Assembly: GCF_003427025.1 (NCBI RefSeq)
Contig: NZ_QVAI01000008.1
Coordinates: 186,001-250,000, forward strand
Reading direction: 5' to 3'
Length of the DNA: 64,000 nucleotides
Origin: Jiangella endophytica
GTDB lineage: Bacteria > Actinomycetota > Actinomycetes > Jiangellales > Jiangellaceae
This document shows positions 7,685-15,874 of the stretch, piece after piece. Made by a program: the position numbers and the translations under genes. Position 1 is the first letter of the stretch. Every line of letters starts with the position of its first letter. The notes under the pieces are model-generated. The model was not told where the DNA came from, searched no databases, and saw only the letters and a program-made list of their open reading frames with translations.

Positions 7685-8641
7685 ATGATCCGCCGCAGGA
7701 AGGCCGCCGCCGCGTTCGCCGTCGCGACGAGCGCCGCCGCGCTGGGAACGTTGCTGGTGTCGGCGCAGGCCGCACCGGCCGCACCCGACGCCGGCCAGGT
7801 CAAGACGGCCGCCGCGGGCGCCGACCAGGTGCTGCCGGGCACCGAGGTCGCCCGCTACGACGCGTTCGACGCGAACCAGGGCGTGGCCGTCGACGGGCGA
7901 TACTTCTACGCCGTCGACAATCGGAGCATCACCAAGCACGACCGCCTCACCGGCGAGCCGCTGCTGCAGTTCGCCGGCGACGAGGACGGCCCGATCGAGC
8001 ACCTCGACAGCGGCGTCGTCCACAACGGGCGGCTCTACGCGGCGCACTCGAACTACTCGGAGTACCCGATGGAGAGCTCCATCGAGATCTTCGACACCCG
8101 CACGATGCGCCACGTCGGCACGCACAGCTTCGGCATCTACCGCGGCTCGCTGACCTGGCTGGACCACCACGATGGCGCCTGGTGGGCGACGTTCGCGAAC
8201 TACGACCGGCTGCGCAACGGGTCGGAACTCCCGTACGGCGAGACCTACAACACGCAGGTCGTGAAGCTCGACGACGACTTCCAGGTGGTCGAGTCGTGGA
8301 CCATTCCGAAGGAGATCCTCGACCGCTTCGGCGACATGAGCAACAGCGGCGGCTCCTGGGGCCCGGACGGACGGCTCTGGCTGACCGGCCACGACCTGCC
8401 GGAGGCCTACGTCATGCGGCTGCCGCGGGCCGGCGGCGAGCTGGAGTGGGTCGCGACGATCACACTCCCGGGCATCCAGGGCCAGGGCATCGCGTGGGAC
8501 GACGCGCGGCAGAACTCGACGCTGTGGGGCATCAGCCGCGGCAGCTCCGAGGTGCTCAGCTACCGCATCCCCGTGCACGACATCGTCGAGTCGGACGAGG
8601 ACCCGTGGCGGGTGAACGGCCCGGGCGAGTTCGAGCAGTAG
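7685..8641 (+). CDS. Secreted propeller-like protein of unknown function
   Basis: A 318-residue exported protein with a Sec signal peptide (residues 1-29, MIRRRKAAAAFAVATSAAA, cleavage near AQAAPA). The mature part repeats short beta-rich units such as VDGRYFYAVDN, VHNGRLYAAHSNY and WGPDGRLWLTGHDLPEAYV, as expected of a beta-propeller. Distant relatives carry vague names such as cycloisomerase, but I see no catalytic motif to support an enzyme call. GGAGG five nt upstream supports ATG 7685. It is a single gene closed by a hairpin terminator. Confidence 0.6.
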   Translation: MIRRRKAAAAFAVATSAAALGTLLVSAQAAPAAPDAGQVKTAAAGADQVLPGTEVARYDAFDANQGVAVDGRYFYAVDNRSITKHDRLTGEPLLQFAGDEDGPIEHLDSGVVHNGRLYAAHSNYSEYPMESSIEIFDTRTMRHVGTHSFGIYRGSLTWLDHHDGAWWATFANYDRLRNGSELPYGETYNTQVVKLDDDFQVVESWTIPKEILDRFGDMSNSGGSWGPDGRLWLTGHDLPEAYVMRLPRAGGELEWVATITLPGIQGQGIAWDDARQNSTLWGISRGSSEVLSYRIPVHDIVESDEDPWRVNGPGEFEQ

Positions 8642-8650
8642 CCCGGGGAG

Positions 8651-8686
8651 GTTCAGGAGGGGCCGCTCGATACGCCCTTCCTGAAC
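8651..8686 (+). terminator. Hairpin terminator after the secreted propeller gene
   Basis: A 13-bp stem pairs 8651-8663 (GTTCAGGAGGGGC) with 8674-8686 (GCCCTTCCTGAAC), with one G-U pair and a 10-nt loop, 10 nt after the stop codon. No T-run follows, which is common for actinobacterial terminators. Confidence 0.65.
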
Positions 8687-8756
8687 CGCCGCCGGCCGAG
8701 CAGGCTCCTCTGCGGGCTACGTCGCCGCTCACCGCGGCCGGCTGTAGCCTGCGGCG

Positions 8757-9434
8757 ATGGAGCGATCCCGGATCGACGCCGCCATCGACGGCGCCCGCGA
8801 GCTGGCCGCCGAGGCGGGCATCGCGTTGCCCGGCTTCGCCGCGTGGGCGCGGTCGGACTGGCTCGCGGCGGCGCCGGCACCGGCCGCGCGACCGGCGCTG
8901 GAACGCGGCCTGGGCTGGGACGTCACCGACTTCGGCCGCGACGACTTCGACCGCGTCGGGCTGGTCCTGTGCACGCTGCGCAACGGCACCCTGGCCGAGC
9001 GCGACACCGGCGCCGGGCAGACGTACGCGGAGAAGTTCCTGGTCGCGCAGGACGGCCAGGAGACGCCGATGCACCTGCATCGACGCAAGACCGAGGACAT
9101 CATCAACCGTGGCGGCGCTGCGCTGGTCGTCGAGTTGCGGCCGGAGACCGGCGACGGTGACGTCGTCACGCTGGTCGACGGGCTGGAGCGGGCGGTCCGT
9201 GCGGGGGCGCCGCTGCGGCTGGAACCGGGGCAGAGCGTGCAGGTGCCGGCCGGCGTGTTCCACCGGTTCTGGGCCGACGGCGGGGTGCTGCTGGCCGGCG
9301 AGGTGTCGGCCGTGAACGACGACGTCGACGACAACGTCTTCCACGACCCGTCGCCGCGCTACCCGTCCGTCTCCGAGGACGCGCCGGCGCGATACCTGCT
9401 GGTCAGCGAGTACGCGGAGGTCCTGGCCGGCTGA
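8757..9434 (+). CDS. D-lyxose ketol-isomerase (cupin sugar isomerase)
   Basis: A 225-residue cytoplasmic enzyme of the D-lyxose isomerase family, which interconverts D-lyxose/D-xylulose and often D-mannose/D-fructose. The cupin metal site is visible: TPMHLHRRKTEDIINRGG supplies His106, His108 and Glu113, and VPAGVFHRFWA supplies His168. The preceding YAEKFLVAQDGQ segment carries the conserved Lys. Length fits the family. It lies between a terminator and a GNAT gene (43 bp downstream) with no sugar transporter next to it, so a role in general pentose or mannose salvage is likely. Confidence 0.88.
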   Translation: MERSRIDAAIDGARELAAEAGIALPGFAAWARSDWLAAAPAPAARPALERGLGWDVTDFGRDDFDRVGLVLCTLRNGTLAERDTGAGQTYAEKFLVAQDGQETPMHLHRRKTEDIINRGGAALVVELRPETGDGDVVTLVDGLERAVRAGAPLRLEPGQSVQVPAGVFHRFWADGGVLLAGEVSAVNDDVDDNVFHDPSPRYPSVSEDAPARYLLVSEYAEVLAG

Positions 9435-9477
9435 AAATGCGGTGCGCTCGCCGGGCCGGGCGGGCTAGCGTCCGATC

Positions 9478-10563
9478 ATGAGCACCGACACCGCCGTCAC
9501 CGTCGACGAGCTGGCGATCCCGGCTTCCATGGACGTGCCCGAGGCCGCCGACTTCGCCGAGATGGTCGACGTCCGCAACGCCATCGAAACCCAGCTCATG
9601 GGCACCGACGCGCTGAACTACTCCGCTCGCGAGCTGCTGCCGGTCTACCAGGTGCCTGAGGACGACCCGATGCGGCTGTTCGTCGCCCGGGTCGGCGGCC
9701 GCATCGTCGGGCGCGCCATCCTGTCGTGGCAACCCGAGGAGGACGCGATCGCGTCGTGGCTCGAGGTCGAGGTGCTGCCGGAGTTCCGCCGGCGCGGTGT
9801 CGGCACCGCCTTGTTCGACCGGCTGACGGAGCTCGCGCTGGCCTCCGGCCGGCCCACGCTGCAGGCCGAGACCATCCACACCCGGCCGTCCACGGGGCGG
9901 CGCATCGACTCGCCGACCGGCTACGGCTGGCTCTCCGACGACGACCCCGGCGTGCGGTTCCTGCTCGGCCACGGCTACCAGCTCGAGCAGGTGGCCCGCA
10001 TCAGCGCACTGCCGCTGCCCGCCGACGCCGCCCGGCTCGCGGAGCAGCGCGCCGCCGCCCAGGCCGCCGCGGGCGACGACTACCGCGTCGTCGCCTGGGC
10101 CGGCCCGACACCGGCCGACCGGGTCGACGACCTCGTCACGCTGAAGACGCGCATGAGCACCGACGCGCCCAGCGCCGGCATGGACTTCACCGAGGAGAAG
10201 TGGGACGCCGGCCGTCTGGCCCGCTGGGACGGCCAGCTCGCCGGCAGCGGCCGCGAACGCCTCACCGTCGCCGCCGAGCACGTCCCGACCGGCCGGCTGG
10301 CCGGCTACAACGAGCTCTCCCTCCCGGCCGACCGCGGCCGGCCGGTGAGCCAGGAAGACACCCTGGTCCTCACCGAGCACCGCGGCCGCCGGCTCGGCAT
10401 GCTGCTCAAGGTGGCCAACCTGCAGCGGCTGGCCGAGGTGAGCCCGTCCTCGCCGATGGTCACCACGTTCAACGCCGAAGAGAACCGGCACATGCTCGAC
10501 GTCAACGAGGCGGTCGGCTTCGCCCCCATCGGCTACGAAGGCTGCTGGAAGCTCACGCGCTGA
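9478..10563 (+). CDS. Tandem GNAT-domain N-acetyltransferase
   Basis: A 361-residue protein with two GNAT folds. The first (about residues 20-185) has the acetyl-CoA loop EFRRRGVGTALFDRL. The second (about 190-361) has a weaker loop, EHRGRRLGMLLKVANLQRL, and a NAEENRHMLDVNEAVGF segment typical of the acceptor side. This layout resembles mycothiol synthase and Eis-like enzymes, but it is neither by motif; substrates of this class are unknown. It is convergent with the TmrB-like gene, with the two ends overlapping by 11 bp. Confidence 0.85.
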   Translation: MSTDTAVTVDELAIPASMDVPEAADFAEMVDVRNAIETQLMGTDALNYSARELLPVYQVPEDDPMRLFVARVGGRIVGRAILSWQPEEDAIASWLEVEVLPEFRRRGVGTALFDRLTELALASGRPTLQAETIHTRPSTGRRIDSPTGYGWLSDDDPGVRFLLGHGYQLEQVARISALPLPADAARLAEQRAAAQAAAGDDYRVVAWAGPTPADRVDDLVTLKTRMSTDAPSAGMDFTEEKWDAGRLARWDGQLAGSGRERLTVAAEHVPTGRLAGYNELSLPADRGRPVSQEDTLVLTEHRGRRLGMLLKVANLQRLAEVSPSSPMVTTFNAEENRHMLDVNEAVGFAPIGYEGCWKLTR

Positions 10564-11074
10564 GGGCGGCGGCGATTCGCTCGGCGACGGCGCGGGGCTC
10601 GGCGCCCGCGGTGTCGACGACGGTGTCGGCCGCGGGCCGCAGCCACGGCAGCGCCTCCGCGTACGGCGCCAGGTGGTCCAGCCGCCACTGCCGGGCGCCG
10701 GCCTCGACGGTGTCTCCGTCGATGCGCCGCCGCAGGGTGTCGTCGTCGGCGTGCAGGAGAACGAGGTGCACCGGGAGCCCGGCCTTCTCCAGTCCCGTCC
10801 GCAGCTCCTGCCAGTACGCCTCGACCAGCACCGACTGCGGCACCACCAGCGTCCCGCCGACGTAGGCGTGCACCTGGGCGGCGGTCTCGACCACCAGCCC
10901 GCGCCACGGCGGCCAGTCCTGGAAGTCGTCGACCGGGACGGAGCCGAGGACGTGGCGGAGCATGAAACCGACGTACTCGGAGTCGAAGACACGGGCGTCG
11001 GGCAGCAGCGCGGACAGCTCCTTCGCCGTCGTCGTCTTCCCCGCCCCGAACGTCCCGTTCAGCCATACGATCAT
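10553..11074 (-). CDS. TmrB-like P-loop protein (tunicamycin-resistance family)
   Basis: A 173-residue P-loop protein. The Walker A loop GTFGAGKTTTAKEL has Lys13. It is followed by the marks I associate with Bacillus TmrB: FDSEYVGFMLRHVL, DDFQDWPPWRGLV, GGTLVVPQSVLVEAYWQEL and VHLVLLHADDDTLRRRI. TmrB confers tunicamycin resistance by binding the drug; many relatives are unannotated nucleoside-kinase-like proteins, so resistance is only a possibility here. I chose ATG 11074 because the P-loop sits at residue 7; an open frame runs 16 codons further but lacks conserved sequence. Confidence 0.75.
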   Translation of the reverse strand: MIVWLNGTFGAGKTTTAKELSALLPDARVFDSEYVGFMLRHVLGSVPVDDFQDWPPWRGLVVETAAQVHAYVGGTLVVPQSVLVEAYWQELRTGLEKAGLPVHLVLLHADDDTLRRRIDGDTVEAGARQWRLDHLAPYAEALPWLRPAADTVVDTAGAEPRAVAERIAAALSA

Positions 11075-11190
11075 GGGTCCCGAAAATATCCGGTTCGCAC
11101 CGGGTTCGGGCGGCTCGGACACGCCTAGACTCGTGCGAGTCTGGAACTCCGACGGGGGGTCGGCGCGTGCCGGCCGAGGAGTGATGGGTC

Positions 11191-13368
11191 ATGGCCATGA
11201 CCACACGCGACAGCGACGGCACACCGCCTGCGGCAAGCTCGCGACGCCGACTGGGCCCGCTCGTCTGCGGACGCCGCAGCAAGTGGATCGTCCTGGTGTT
11301 CTGGCTGGTGCTGCTCGTCGTGGCGTTCCCGCTGTCGGCGAAGCTGACCGGCGCGCAGGACAACGACACCGCGTCCTGGCTGCCCGGCTCGGCCGAGTCG
11401 ACCAAGGTGTTCGAGGTCCAGCAGGACGCCTTCCAGACCGGCGAGGAGCTGCCGGCCATCATCGTCTACGAGCGGCCCGACGGCATCACGGCGGCGGACC
11501 AGCAGAAGGCGGCCGCCGACGCGCGGGCGTTCGCCGGCGTCGAGCACGTCAGCGGCGACGTCGTCGGGCCGGTCCCGTCGGAGGACGGCCAGGCGCTGGA
11601 GGTCATCGTGCCGGTCGATCCCGGCGACGGTGGCTGGTTCGCGCTGGGCGAGTCCGTCGACGAGATGAACGACATCATCGGGGGCGGACCCGACGGCCTG
11701 AACGCGTACGTCGCCGGGCCTGCGGGCGTGTCGGCCGACTTCGCCGACGCGTTCGAGGGCATCGACGGGACACTGCTGTACGCGGCGATGGGCGTCGTCA
11801 TCGTCATCCTGCTGTTCTCGTACCGCAGCCCTGTGCTGTGGATCATCCCCGTCTTCTCGGCGTTCACCGCGCTCACCGCCGCCCAGGCCGTCGTCTACCT
11901 GCTGGCCGAGTACGCCGGCGTCACCGTCAACGGGCAGACCGCCGGCATCCTGCTGGTGCTGGTGTTCGGCGCGAGCACCGACTACGCGCTGCTGCTGATC
12001 GCGCGCTATCGCGAGGAACTGCGCCGCCACGAGGACCGGCACGAGGCCATGGCGTTCGCGCTGCACCGCGCCGGCCCCGCCATCGTGGCCAGCTCCGCCA
12101 CCGTCGCCGTCGGCATGCTGTGCCTGATGGCCGCGGAGATGAACTCCACGCGCGGCATGGGCCCGGTCCTGGCGATCGGTGTGCTCATCGGCGTGACGGC
12201 GATGCTCTCGCTGCTGCCGGCGCTGCTCGTGGTGACCGGCCGCTGGGTGTTCTGGCCGCTCAAGCCGAAGTTCGGGTCGGTGGAGCCGACGGAGCGCGGC
12301 TTCTGGTCCCGGATCGGCCGGACCATCGCGCACCGTCCGCGCACGGTGTGGATCGGCACGTCGCTGGCGCTCGGCGCGATGGCTCTCGGGCTGCTCAGCC
12401 TGAACACCGGCGTCATCCAGAACAAGGACGCGTTCATCGACACGCCCGCCTCGATCACCGGCGAGGACGCGCTGGCCCGCCACTTCCCCGCCGGAACCGG
12501 CAGCCCGGTGATCGTCATCGCCAACGCGCCCGAGTCCGACGCGGTGCGGCAGGCGTTCGCCGACACCAACGGCATCTCCGACGTGACCGAGCCGACGCCC
12601 GTCGACAACGGCCTCGTCTACATGGAGGGCACCCTCCAGGCCGCGCCGGACAGCCCGGCTGCCCAGGACACCGTCGAGGCCGTCCGCGACAGCGTGCACG
12701 CCGTCCCGGACGCCGACGCGCAGGTCGGCGGCAACACGGCGATCAACCTCGACGCTCAGAACGCGGCCTCGCGGGACAGCGCCGTGATCATGCCGCTCGT
12801 CCTGGTCGCGGTGTTCATCATCCTGATGCTCCTGCTGCGGGCGTTCGTCGCGCCGCTCATCCTGATCGCGACGGTGGTGCTGTCCTTCGCCGCGGCGCTC
12901 GGGTTGAGCTCACTGATCTTCGAGCACGTGCTCGGCTTCGCCGGCGTCGACACCGGCTTCCCACTGTTCGTCTTCGTGTTCCTCGTCGCACTGGGGATCG
13001 ACTACAACATCTTCCTCATGACGCGCGTCCACGAGGAGGCCAAGCAGCACGGCACCCGACGCGGCGCCCTGATCGGGCTGGCAGCGACAGGCGGCGTGAT
13101 CACGTCCGCCGGGCTCGTGCTGGCGGGGACGTTCGCGGTGCTGGCGACGCTGCCGGTGGTGGCGTTCGCGGAGATCGGGATCGCGGTGGCGCTCGGGGTC
13201 CTGCTGGACACGCTGATCGTGCGGTCCGTCCTCGTGACGGCGCTCAACCTCGACATCGGGCGGTTCATCTGGTGGCCGAGCGCGCTCTCGCAACGGCACG
13301 AGCCGCCGGCCGCCGTGGTGGCGGAGGAGCCCGGTGAGGTGCCGGAGGTGCCACGGCCCGTCCGGTGA
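11191..13368 (+). CDS. MMPL/RND family membrane exporter
   Basis: A 725-residue integral membrane protein with two similar halves: TM1 near residue 33, then an external loop of about 130 residues, then five TM segments (about 180-350), and the same plan again after residue 380. The RND motifs are FGASTDYALLLIARYREEL in half one and ALGIDYNIFLMTRVHEEA in half two, both with the proton-relay Asp-Tyr pair. MMPL proteins export lipids, siderophores or drugs using the proton gradient. No TetR gene is adjacent, so regulation and substrate are unknown. GAGGAG 9 nt upstream supports ATG 11191 (a second ATG lies two codons on). Confidence 0.93.
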   Translation: MAMTTRDSDGTPPAASSRRRLGPLVCGRRSKWIVLVFWLVLLVVAFPLSAKLTGAQDNDTASWLPGSAESTKVFEVQQDAFQTGEELPAIIVYERPDGITAADQQKAAADARAFAGVEHVSGDVVGPVPSEDGQALEVIVPVDPGDGGWFALGESVDEMNDIIGGGPDGLNAYVAGPAGVSADFADAFEGIDGTLLYAAMGVVIVILLFSYRSPVLWIIPVFSAFTALTAAQAVVYLLAEYAGVTVNGQTAGILLVLVFGASTDYALLLIARYREELRRHEDRHEAMAFALHRAGPAIVASSATVAVGMLCLMAAEMNSTRGMGPVLAIGVLIGVTAMLSLLPALLVVTGRWVFWPLKPKFGSVEPTERGFWSRIGRTIAHRPRTVWIGTSLALGAMALGLLSLNTGVIQNKDAFIDTPASITGEDALARHFPAGTGSPVIVIANAPESDAVRQAFADTNGISDVTEPTPVDNGLVYMEGTLQAAPDSPAAQDTVEAVRDSVHAVPDADAQVGGNTAINLDAQNAASRDSAVIMPLVLVAVFIILMLLLRAFVAPLILIATVVLSFAAALGLSSLIFEHVLGFAGVDTGFPLFVFVFLVALGIDYNIFLMTRVHEEAKQHGTRRGALIGLAATGGVITSAGLVLAGTFAVLATLPVVAFAEIGIAVALGVLLDTLIVRSVLVTALNLDIGRFIWWPSALSQRHEPPAAVVAEEPGEVPEVPRPVR

Positions 13369-13592
13369 ACCCGCTGGCGGTCCGGCGCGGCGGGCTGCCC
13401 TGGGTGACTGGTGCCTGACGCGGCCGAGGTCGCCCCGTCCGCCGGCCTACGAAGCGGCCCCGGCCCCGGCCCCGGCTCGCCGCCTGCCGCCGATCGCGGC
13501 GACGTCTGTCGCGGCGACTCTGTCTGGCGATGTCTGTCGCGGCACGTCGGTCTGGCTGCGTGACCCACGTGTCGGTTGATGGGTATCGGTAC

Positions 13593-13626
13593 GAGTCCCG
13601 AGTTGCCGCGGGTCGGCTCGGGACTC
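13593..13626. terminator. Perfect 10-bp hairpin downstream of MMPL
   Basis: GAGTCCCGAG at 13593-13602 pairs with CTCGGGACTC at 13617-13626 around a 14-nt loop. At 225 bp past the MMPL stop it may be a late terminator or part of the repeat field. Confidence 0.4.
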
Positions 13627-13634
13627 GGTCAGCC

Positions 13635-13666
13635 CGGCTCGGCCAAACTTCGGCTCGGCCAAACTT
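13635..13666. repeat. Tandem 2 x 16-bp repeat
   Basis: CGGCTCGGCCAAACTT occurs twice in exact tandem, followed by partial GGCTCGGT copies. The AAACTT core is AT-richer than its surroundings. Confidence 0.8.
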
Positions 13667-13915
13667 CGGCTCGGTCGGCTCGGTTCGTGCCGCCCGCGTT
13701 GCGCTCAACACCGCTGGGCCAGCCCACGCGGCGGACTGGCCTGCTCGGTCGGCTCACCTCGTTGGCTCGGCCGGCCGCTCGGTTCGCTCAACTCGCTCGG
13801 TTCGCTCGGCCAGCTGTCAGCGCGGTGCGCTCGGTCGGCGCGGTCGGCTTGGTCTGCTGGTGGGCCGGCGTTTCGTGGGGCCGGGTGGACGTGTGTTGGG
13901 TTCGTGCCGTTCGCC

Positions 13916-14043
13916 GTCCCCCTTGCTGCCCATGTTCTCAGCCGCGCAACCGCGCCTCAAGCGGACTGACGGGCGCTTCGCGCCGGCGTGGACCGCTTGA
14001 CCCGCGATTCCGCGGCCAAGAACCTGGCAGCTATCAGGGGGAC
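13916..14043 (-). repeat. Long imperfect hairpin of the repeat family, left copy
   Basis: On the minus strand the arm GTCCCCCTGATAGCTGCCAG plus GTTCTTGGCCGCG pairs with a distal CGCGGCTGAGAACATGGGCA plus GCAAGGGGGAC. Inner arms (CGCGGGTCAAGCGG with CCGCTTGAGGCGCGG) and a terminal GGCGCGAAGCGCC stem-loop continue the fold. Confidence 0.75.
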
Positions 14044-14177
14044 GGGGCGAGTCTGGACACACCTCGGGCTCCGCTGGCGTGATCCAGGTCCACCCGCCGA
14101 CCCCGACCCGTGGCCCCACACGACCGCCGTCCCGGCCCAACCCTCCCGGAAATGATCACGTTCAGCAGGTGTGCTCC

Positions 14178-14236
14178 CGCTCCACCAGGCATGCATGCCT
14201 CGCAGAGCGAACACAGTCCTAGGCATGGCCCCCGAA
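14178..14236 (-). repeat. 59-nt invariant core, left copy
   Basis: This block is identical at every base to 22893-22951 and 49844-49902. It contains the perfect 14-nt palindrome AGGCATGCATGCCT and an upstream ATGCCTAGG that can pair with it. Confidence 0.9.
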
Positions 14237-14433
14237 TCGCCGGAAAATCTCACTCCGTGGACACCACACCTGCCACGACGGGCACCACGAGGCCCGGGAA
14301 CCACAGCCAACCCAGCCGACACCCGAGCGACGGGCACCGTCGCGCCGACCTCCAGAACGAGATGCCCGCTCCACGCCCACCAACGACCGCCACACCCGAC
14401 AACGGCTATCGAAGACCACCGACCGCGCAGCGA

Positions 14434-14519
14434 GCACCCGCCCACCGGACCACCGGCCCACCGTGCACCCGCCCACCGGACCACCCGCCGACTGACGCAC
14501 CCGCCCACCGGCCCACCGA
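14434..14519 (-). repeat. Short G-rich tandem array, left copy
   Basis: On the minus strand it is built of CGGTGGGCGGGTG-type and CGTCAGTCGGCGGGTG-type units, about 86 bp, against about 316 bp for the same array in the right copy. Confidence 0.75.
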
Positions 14520-14592
14520 TCACACGGCGCAGCGGCGCGCCGACCAAACGAGAAGCCCACGTCCCCAACGAGCCGGAGCCCCACCCTCGACC

Positions 14593-14644
14593 ATGATCAT
14601 CAACCGTCAGCGACGCCATGACGTCGCCAACGGTTGATGATCAT
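14593..14644. repeat. 52-nt palindrome at the inner end of the left copy
   Basis: Arms starting ATGATCATCAACCGT at each end, followed by CGACG near the centre, pair with two mismatches around a 6-nt loop. The exact reverse complement occurs at 22255-22306. It forms the inner tip of the element. Confidence 0.85.
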
Positions 14645-14749
14645 CGAACGGCGGCCGCCCGGCTGACGGCCGCACCCCTCCGAGAGCAGCCGCAGCGCGA
14701 GCCCCGGCCCGCTACCGGGCCAACCACCACCCGACGTCATGCAAACTTC

Positions 14750-14778
14750 TTGCGCAATCCTGTCGTATGCTTTCGCAC
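14750..14778 (+). promoter_or_regulatory. LacI-gene promoter and operator, leaderless type
   Basis: TTGCGCAA at 14750-14757 is a perfect palindrome of the kind bound by actinobacterial maltose-type LacI repressors. TATGCT at 14766-14771 is a -10 box exactly 7 nt before ATG 14779. That spacing predicts transcription starting at the ATG itself and autorepression. No convincing -35 is visible. Confidence 0.55.
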
Positions 14779-15789
14779 ATGGCTGGACGACTGACTGAGG
14801 TAGCCGCGAAGGTCGGCGTGAGCGAGGCGACCGTGAGCCGGGTGCTCAACGGCCGCCCGGGGGTGTCGGAGGCGACCCGCGAGGCGGTGCTGACGGCGCT
14901 GGACGTGCTCGGGTACGAGCGGCCGACAAAGCTGCGGGGGGAACGGGCGCGGCTGGTCGGACTGGTCCTGCCTGAGCTGCAGAATCCCATTTTCCCCGCG
15001 TTCGCCGACGTCGTGGGCGGGTCGCTGGCACAGCAGGGCCTGACGCCGGTGCTGTGCACGCAGACCGTCGGCGGGGTGTCGGAGGCCGACTACATCGAGC
15101 TGCTGTTCCAGCAGCGGGTGTCGGGGGTGCTGTTCGCCGGCGGCCTGTACAGCGGACGCAACGGCGCGCACGGCCACTACGCCCGCCTGATCGAGCGCAA
15201 GCTGCCCACCGTCATGGTGAACGCGGGCATCGACGAGCTGCCTTTTCCTCGCGTGTCCTGCGACGATGCGGTGGCGACGGAGCAGGCCGTGGGGCATCTG
15301 CTGTCGCTCGGGCACACGAGGATCGGCCTGATCCTGGGCCCGCCCGACCACGTCCCGTCGCAGCGGAAGCTCGCCGCGGCGCACACCCGGCTGGCCACCG
15401 CGGGCGTCGAACTTCCGGACGACCACGTCGAGAACGCGATGCACTCCCTCGAGGGCGGCCAGGCCGCGGCCAGCCGCCTCCTCCGCCGCGGCGTCACCGC
15501 CGTCATCTGCGCCAGCGACCCCATGGCGCTCGGCGCCATCCGCGCCGCGAAGCGCGCCGGCCTGCGCGTTCCGCACGACCTCTCCGTCGTCGGCTACGAC
15601 GACTCCGCCCTGATGAACTGCACCGAGCCGCCGCTGACGACGGTCCGCCAGCCGATCGAAGCCATGGGCAAGGCCTCGGTCGACCTCCTCGTCGGCCTGA
15701 TCAACGGGCACCGGGTCGAGTCCGACGAGCTGCTCTTCGAGCCTGAGCTGGTGGTCCGCGGCTCGACGGCGCCACCACCGCGCGAGTGA
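14779..15789 (+). CDS. LacI/GalR family transcription regulator
   Basis: A 336-residue repressor. The HTH opens the protein (RLTEVAAKVGVSEATVSRVL, then NGRPGVSEATREAV and the GYERPTKLR hinge). Residues ~58-336 form the periplasmic-binding-protein-like sugar domain (RLVGLVLPELQNPIFPAF, GHTRIGLILGP, VVGYDDSALMNCTEPPLTTV). It lies directly before a GH13 glucosidase and a sugar ABC importer on the same strand, so it most likely represses them until an alpha-glucoside is present. ATG 14779 fits the usual MAGRLTEVA start and a leaderless promoter; ATG 14767 is an alternative four codons upstream. Confidence 0.93.
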   Translation: MAGRLTEVAAKVGVSEATVSRVLNGRPGVSEATREAVLTALDVLGYERPTKLRGERARLVGLVLPELQNPIFPAFADVVGGSLAQQGLTPVLCTQTVGGVSEADYIELLFQQRVSGVLFAGGLYSGRNGAHGHYARLIERKLPTVMVNAGIDELPFPRVSCDDAVATEQAVGHLLSLGHTRIGLILGPPDHVPSQRKLAAAHTRLATAGVELPDDHVENAMHSLEGGQAAASRLLRRGVTAVICASDPMALGAIRAAKRAGLRVPHDLSVVGYDDSALMNCTEPPLTTVRQPIEAMGKASVDLLVGLINGHRVESDELLFEPELVVRGSTAPPPRE

Positions 15790-15838
15790 GGCCATCCGTC
15801 GTGACCTAATCGTATTCCTTCAATTTCTTGTTCATCTC

Positions 15839-15874
15839 TTGCGTGCCGATGTCGCCGTCGTTAACGTGACCGCC
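15839..15874 (+). promoter_or_regulatory. Promoter of the glucosidase-transporter operon, leaderless type
   Basis: TTGCGT at 15839-15844 and TAACGT at 15862-15867 are 17 bp apart, and the -10 is 7 nt before ATG 15875, so transcription probably begins at the start codon. The CTTGCG at the -35 resembles half of the TTGCGCAA operator in front of lacI. Confidence 0.6.

Larger units (their letters stand above)
13369..13843. other. Gene-free repeat-rich stretch after the MMPL gene
   Basis: No frame here has protein-like composition. The stretch holds GTCTGTCGCGGC-type short repeats (13500-13545), a hairpin, a 2 x 16-bp tandem and then many CTCGGTTCGCTC/GGCTCGGT-like heptamer to octamer repeats (13667-13843) that run into the left inverted element. 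Confidence 0.6.
13844..14644 (-). repeat. Left copy of a long inverted non-coding element
   Basis: About 800 bp that reads, on the minus strand, almost identically to 22254-23278 on the plus strand. From the inner end outward it carries a 52-nt palindrome (14593-14644), a short G-rich tandem array (14434-14519), the 59-nt invariant core (14178-14236), a ~127-nt hairpin (13916-14043) and a common outer tail ending near 13844. The size difference from the right copy is nearly all in the tandem array. The minus frame through it (220 codons) has compositional properties of repeats, and I do not call it a gene. Confidence 0.85.
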
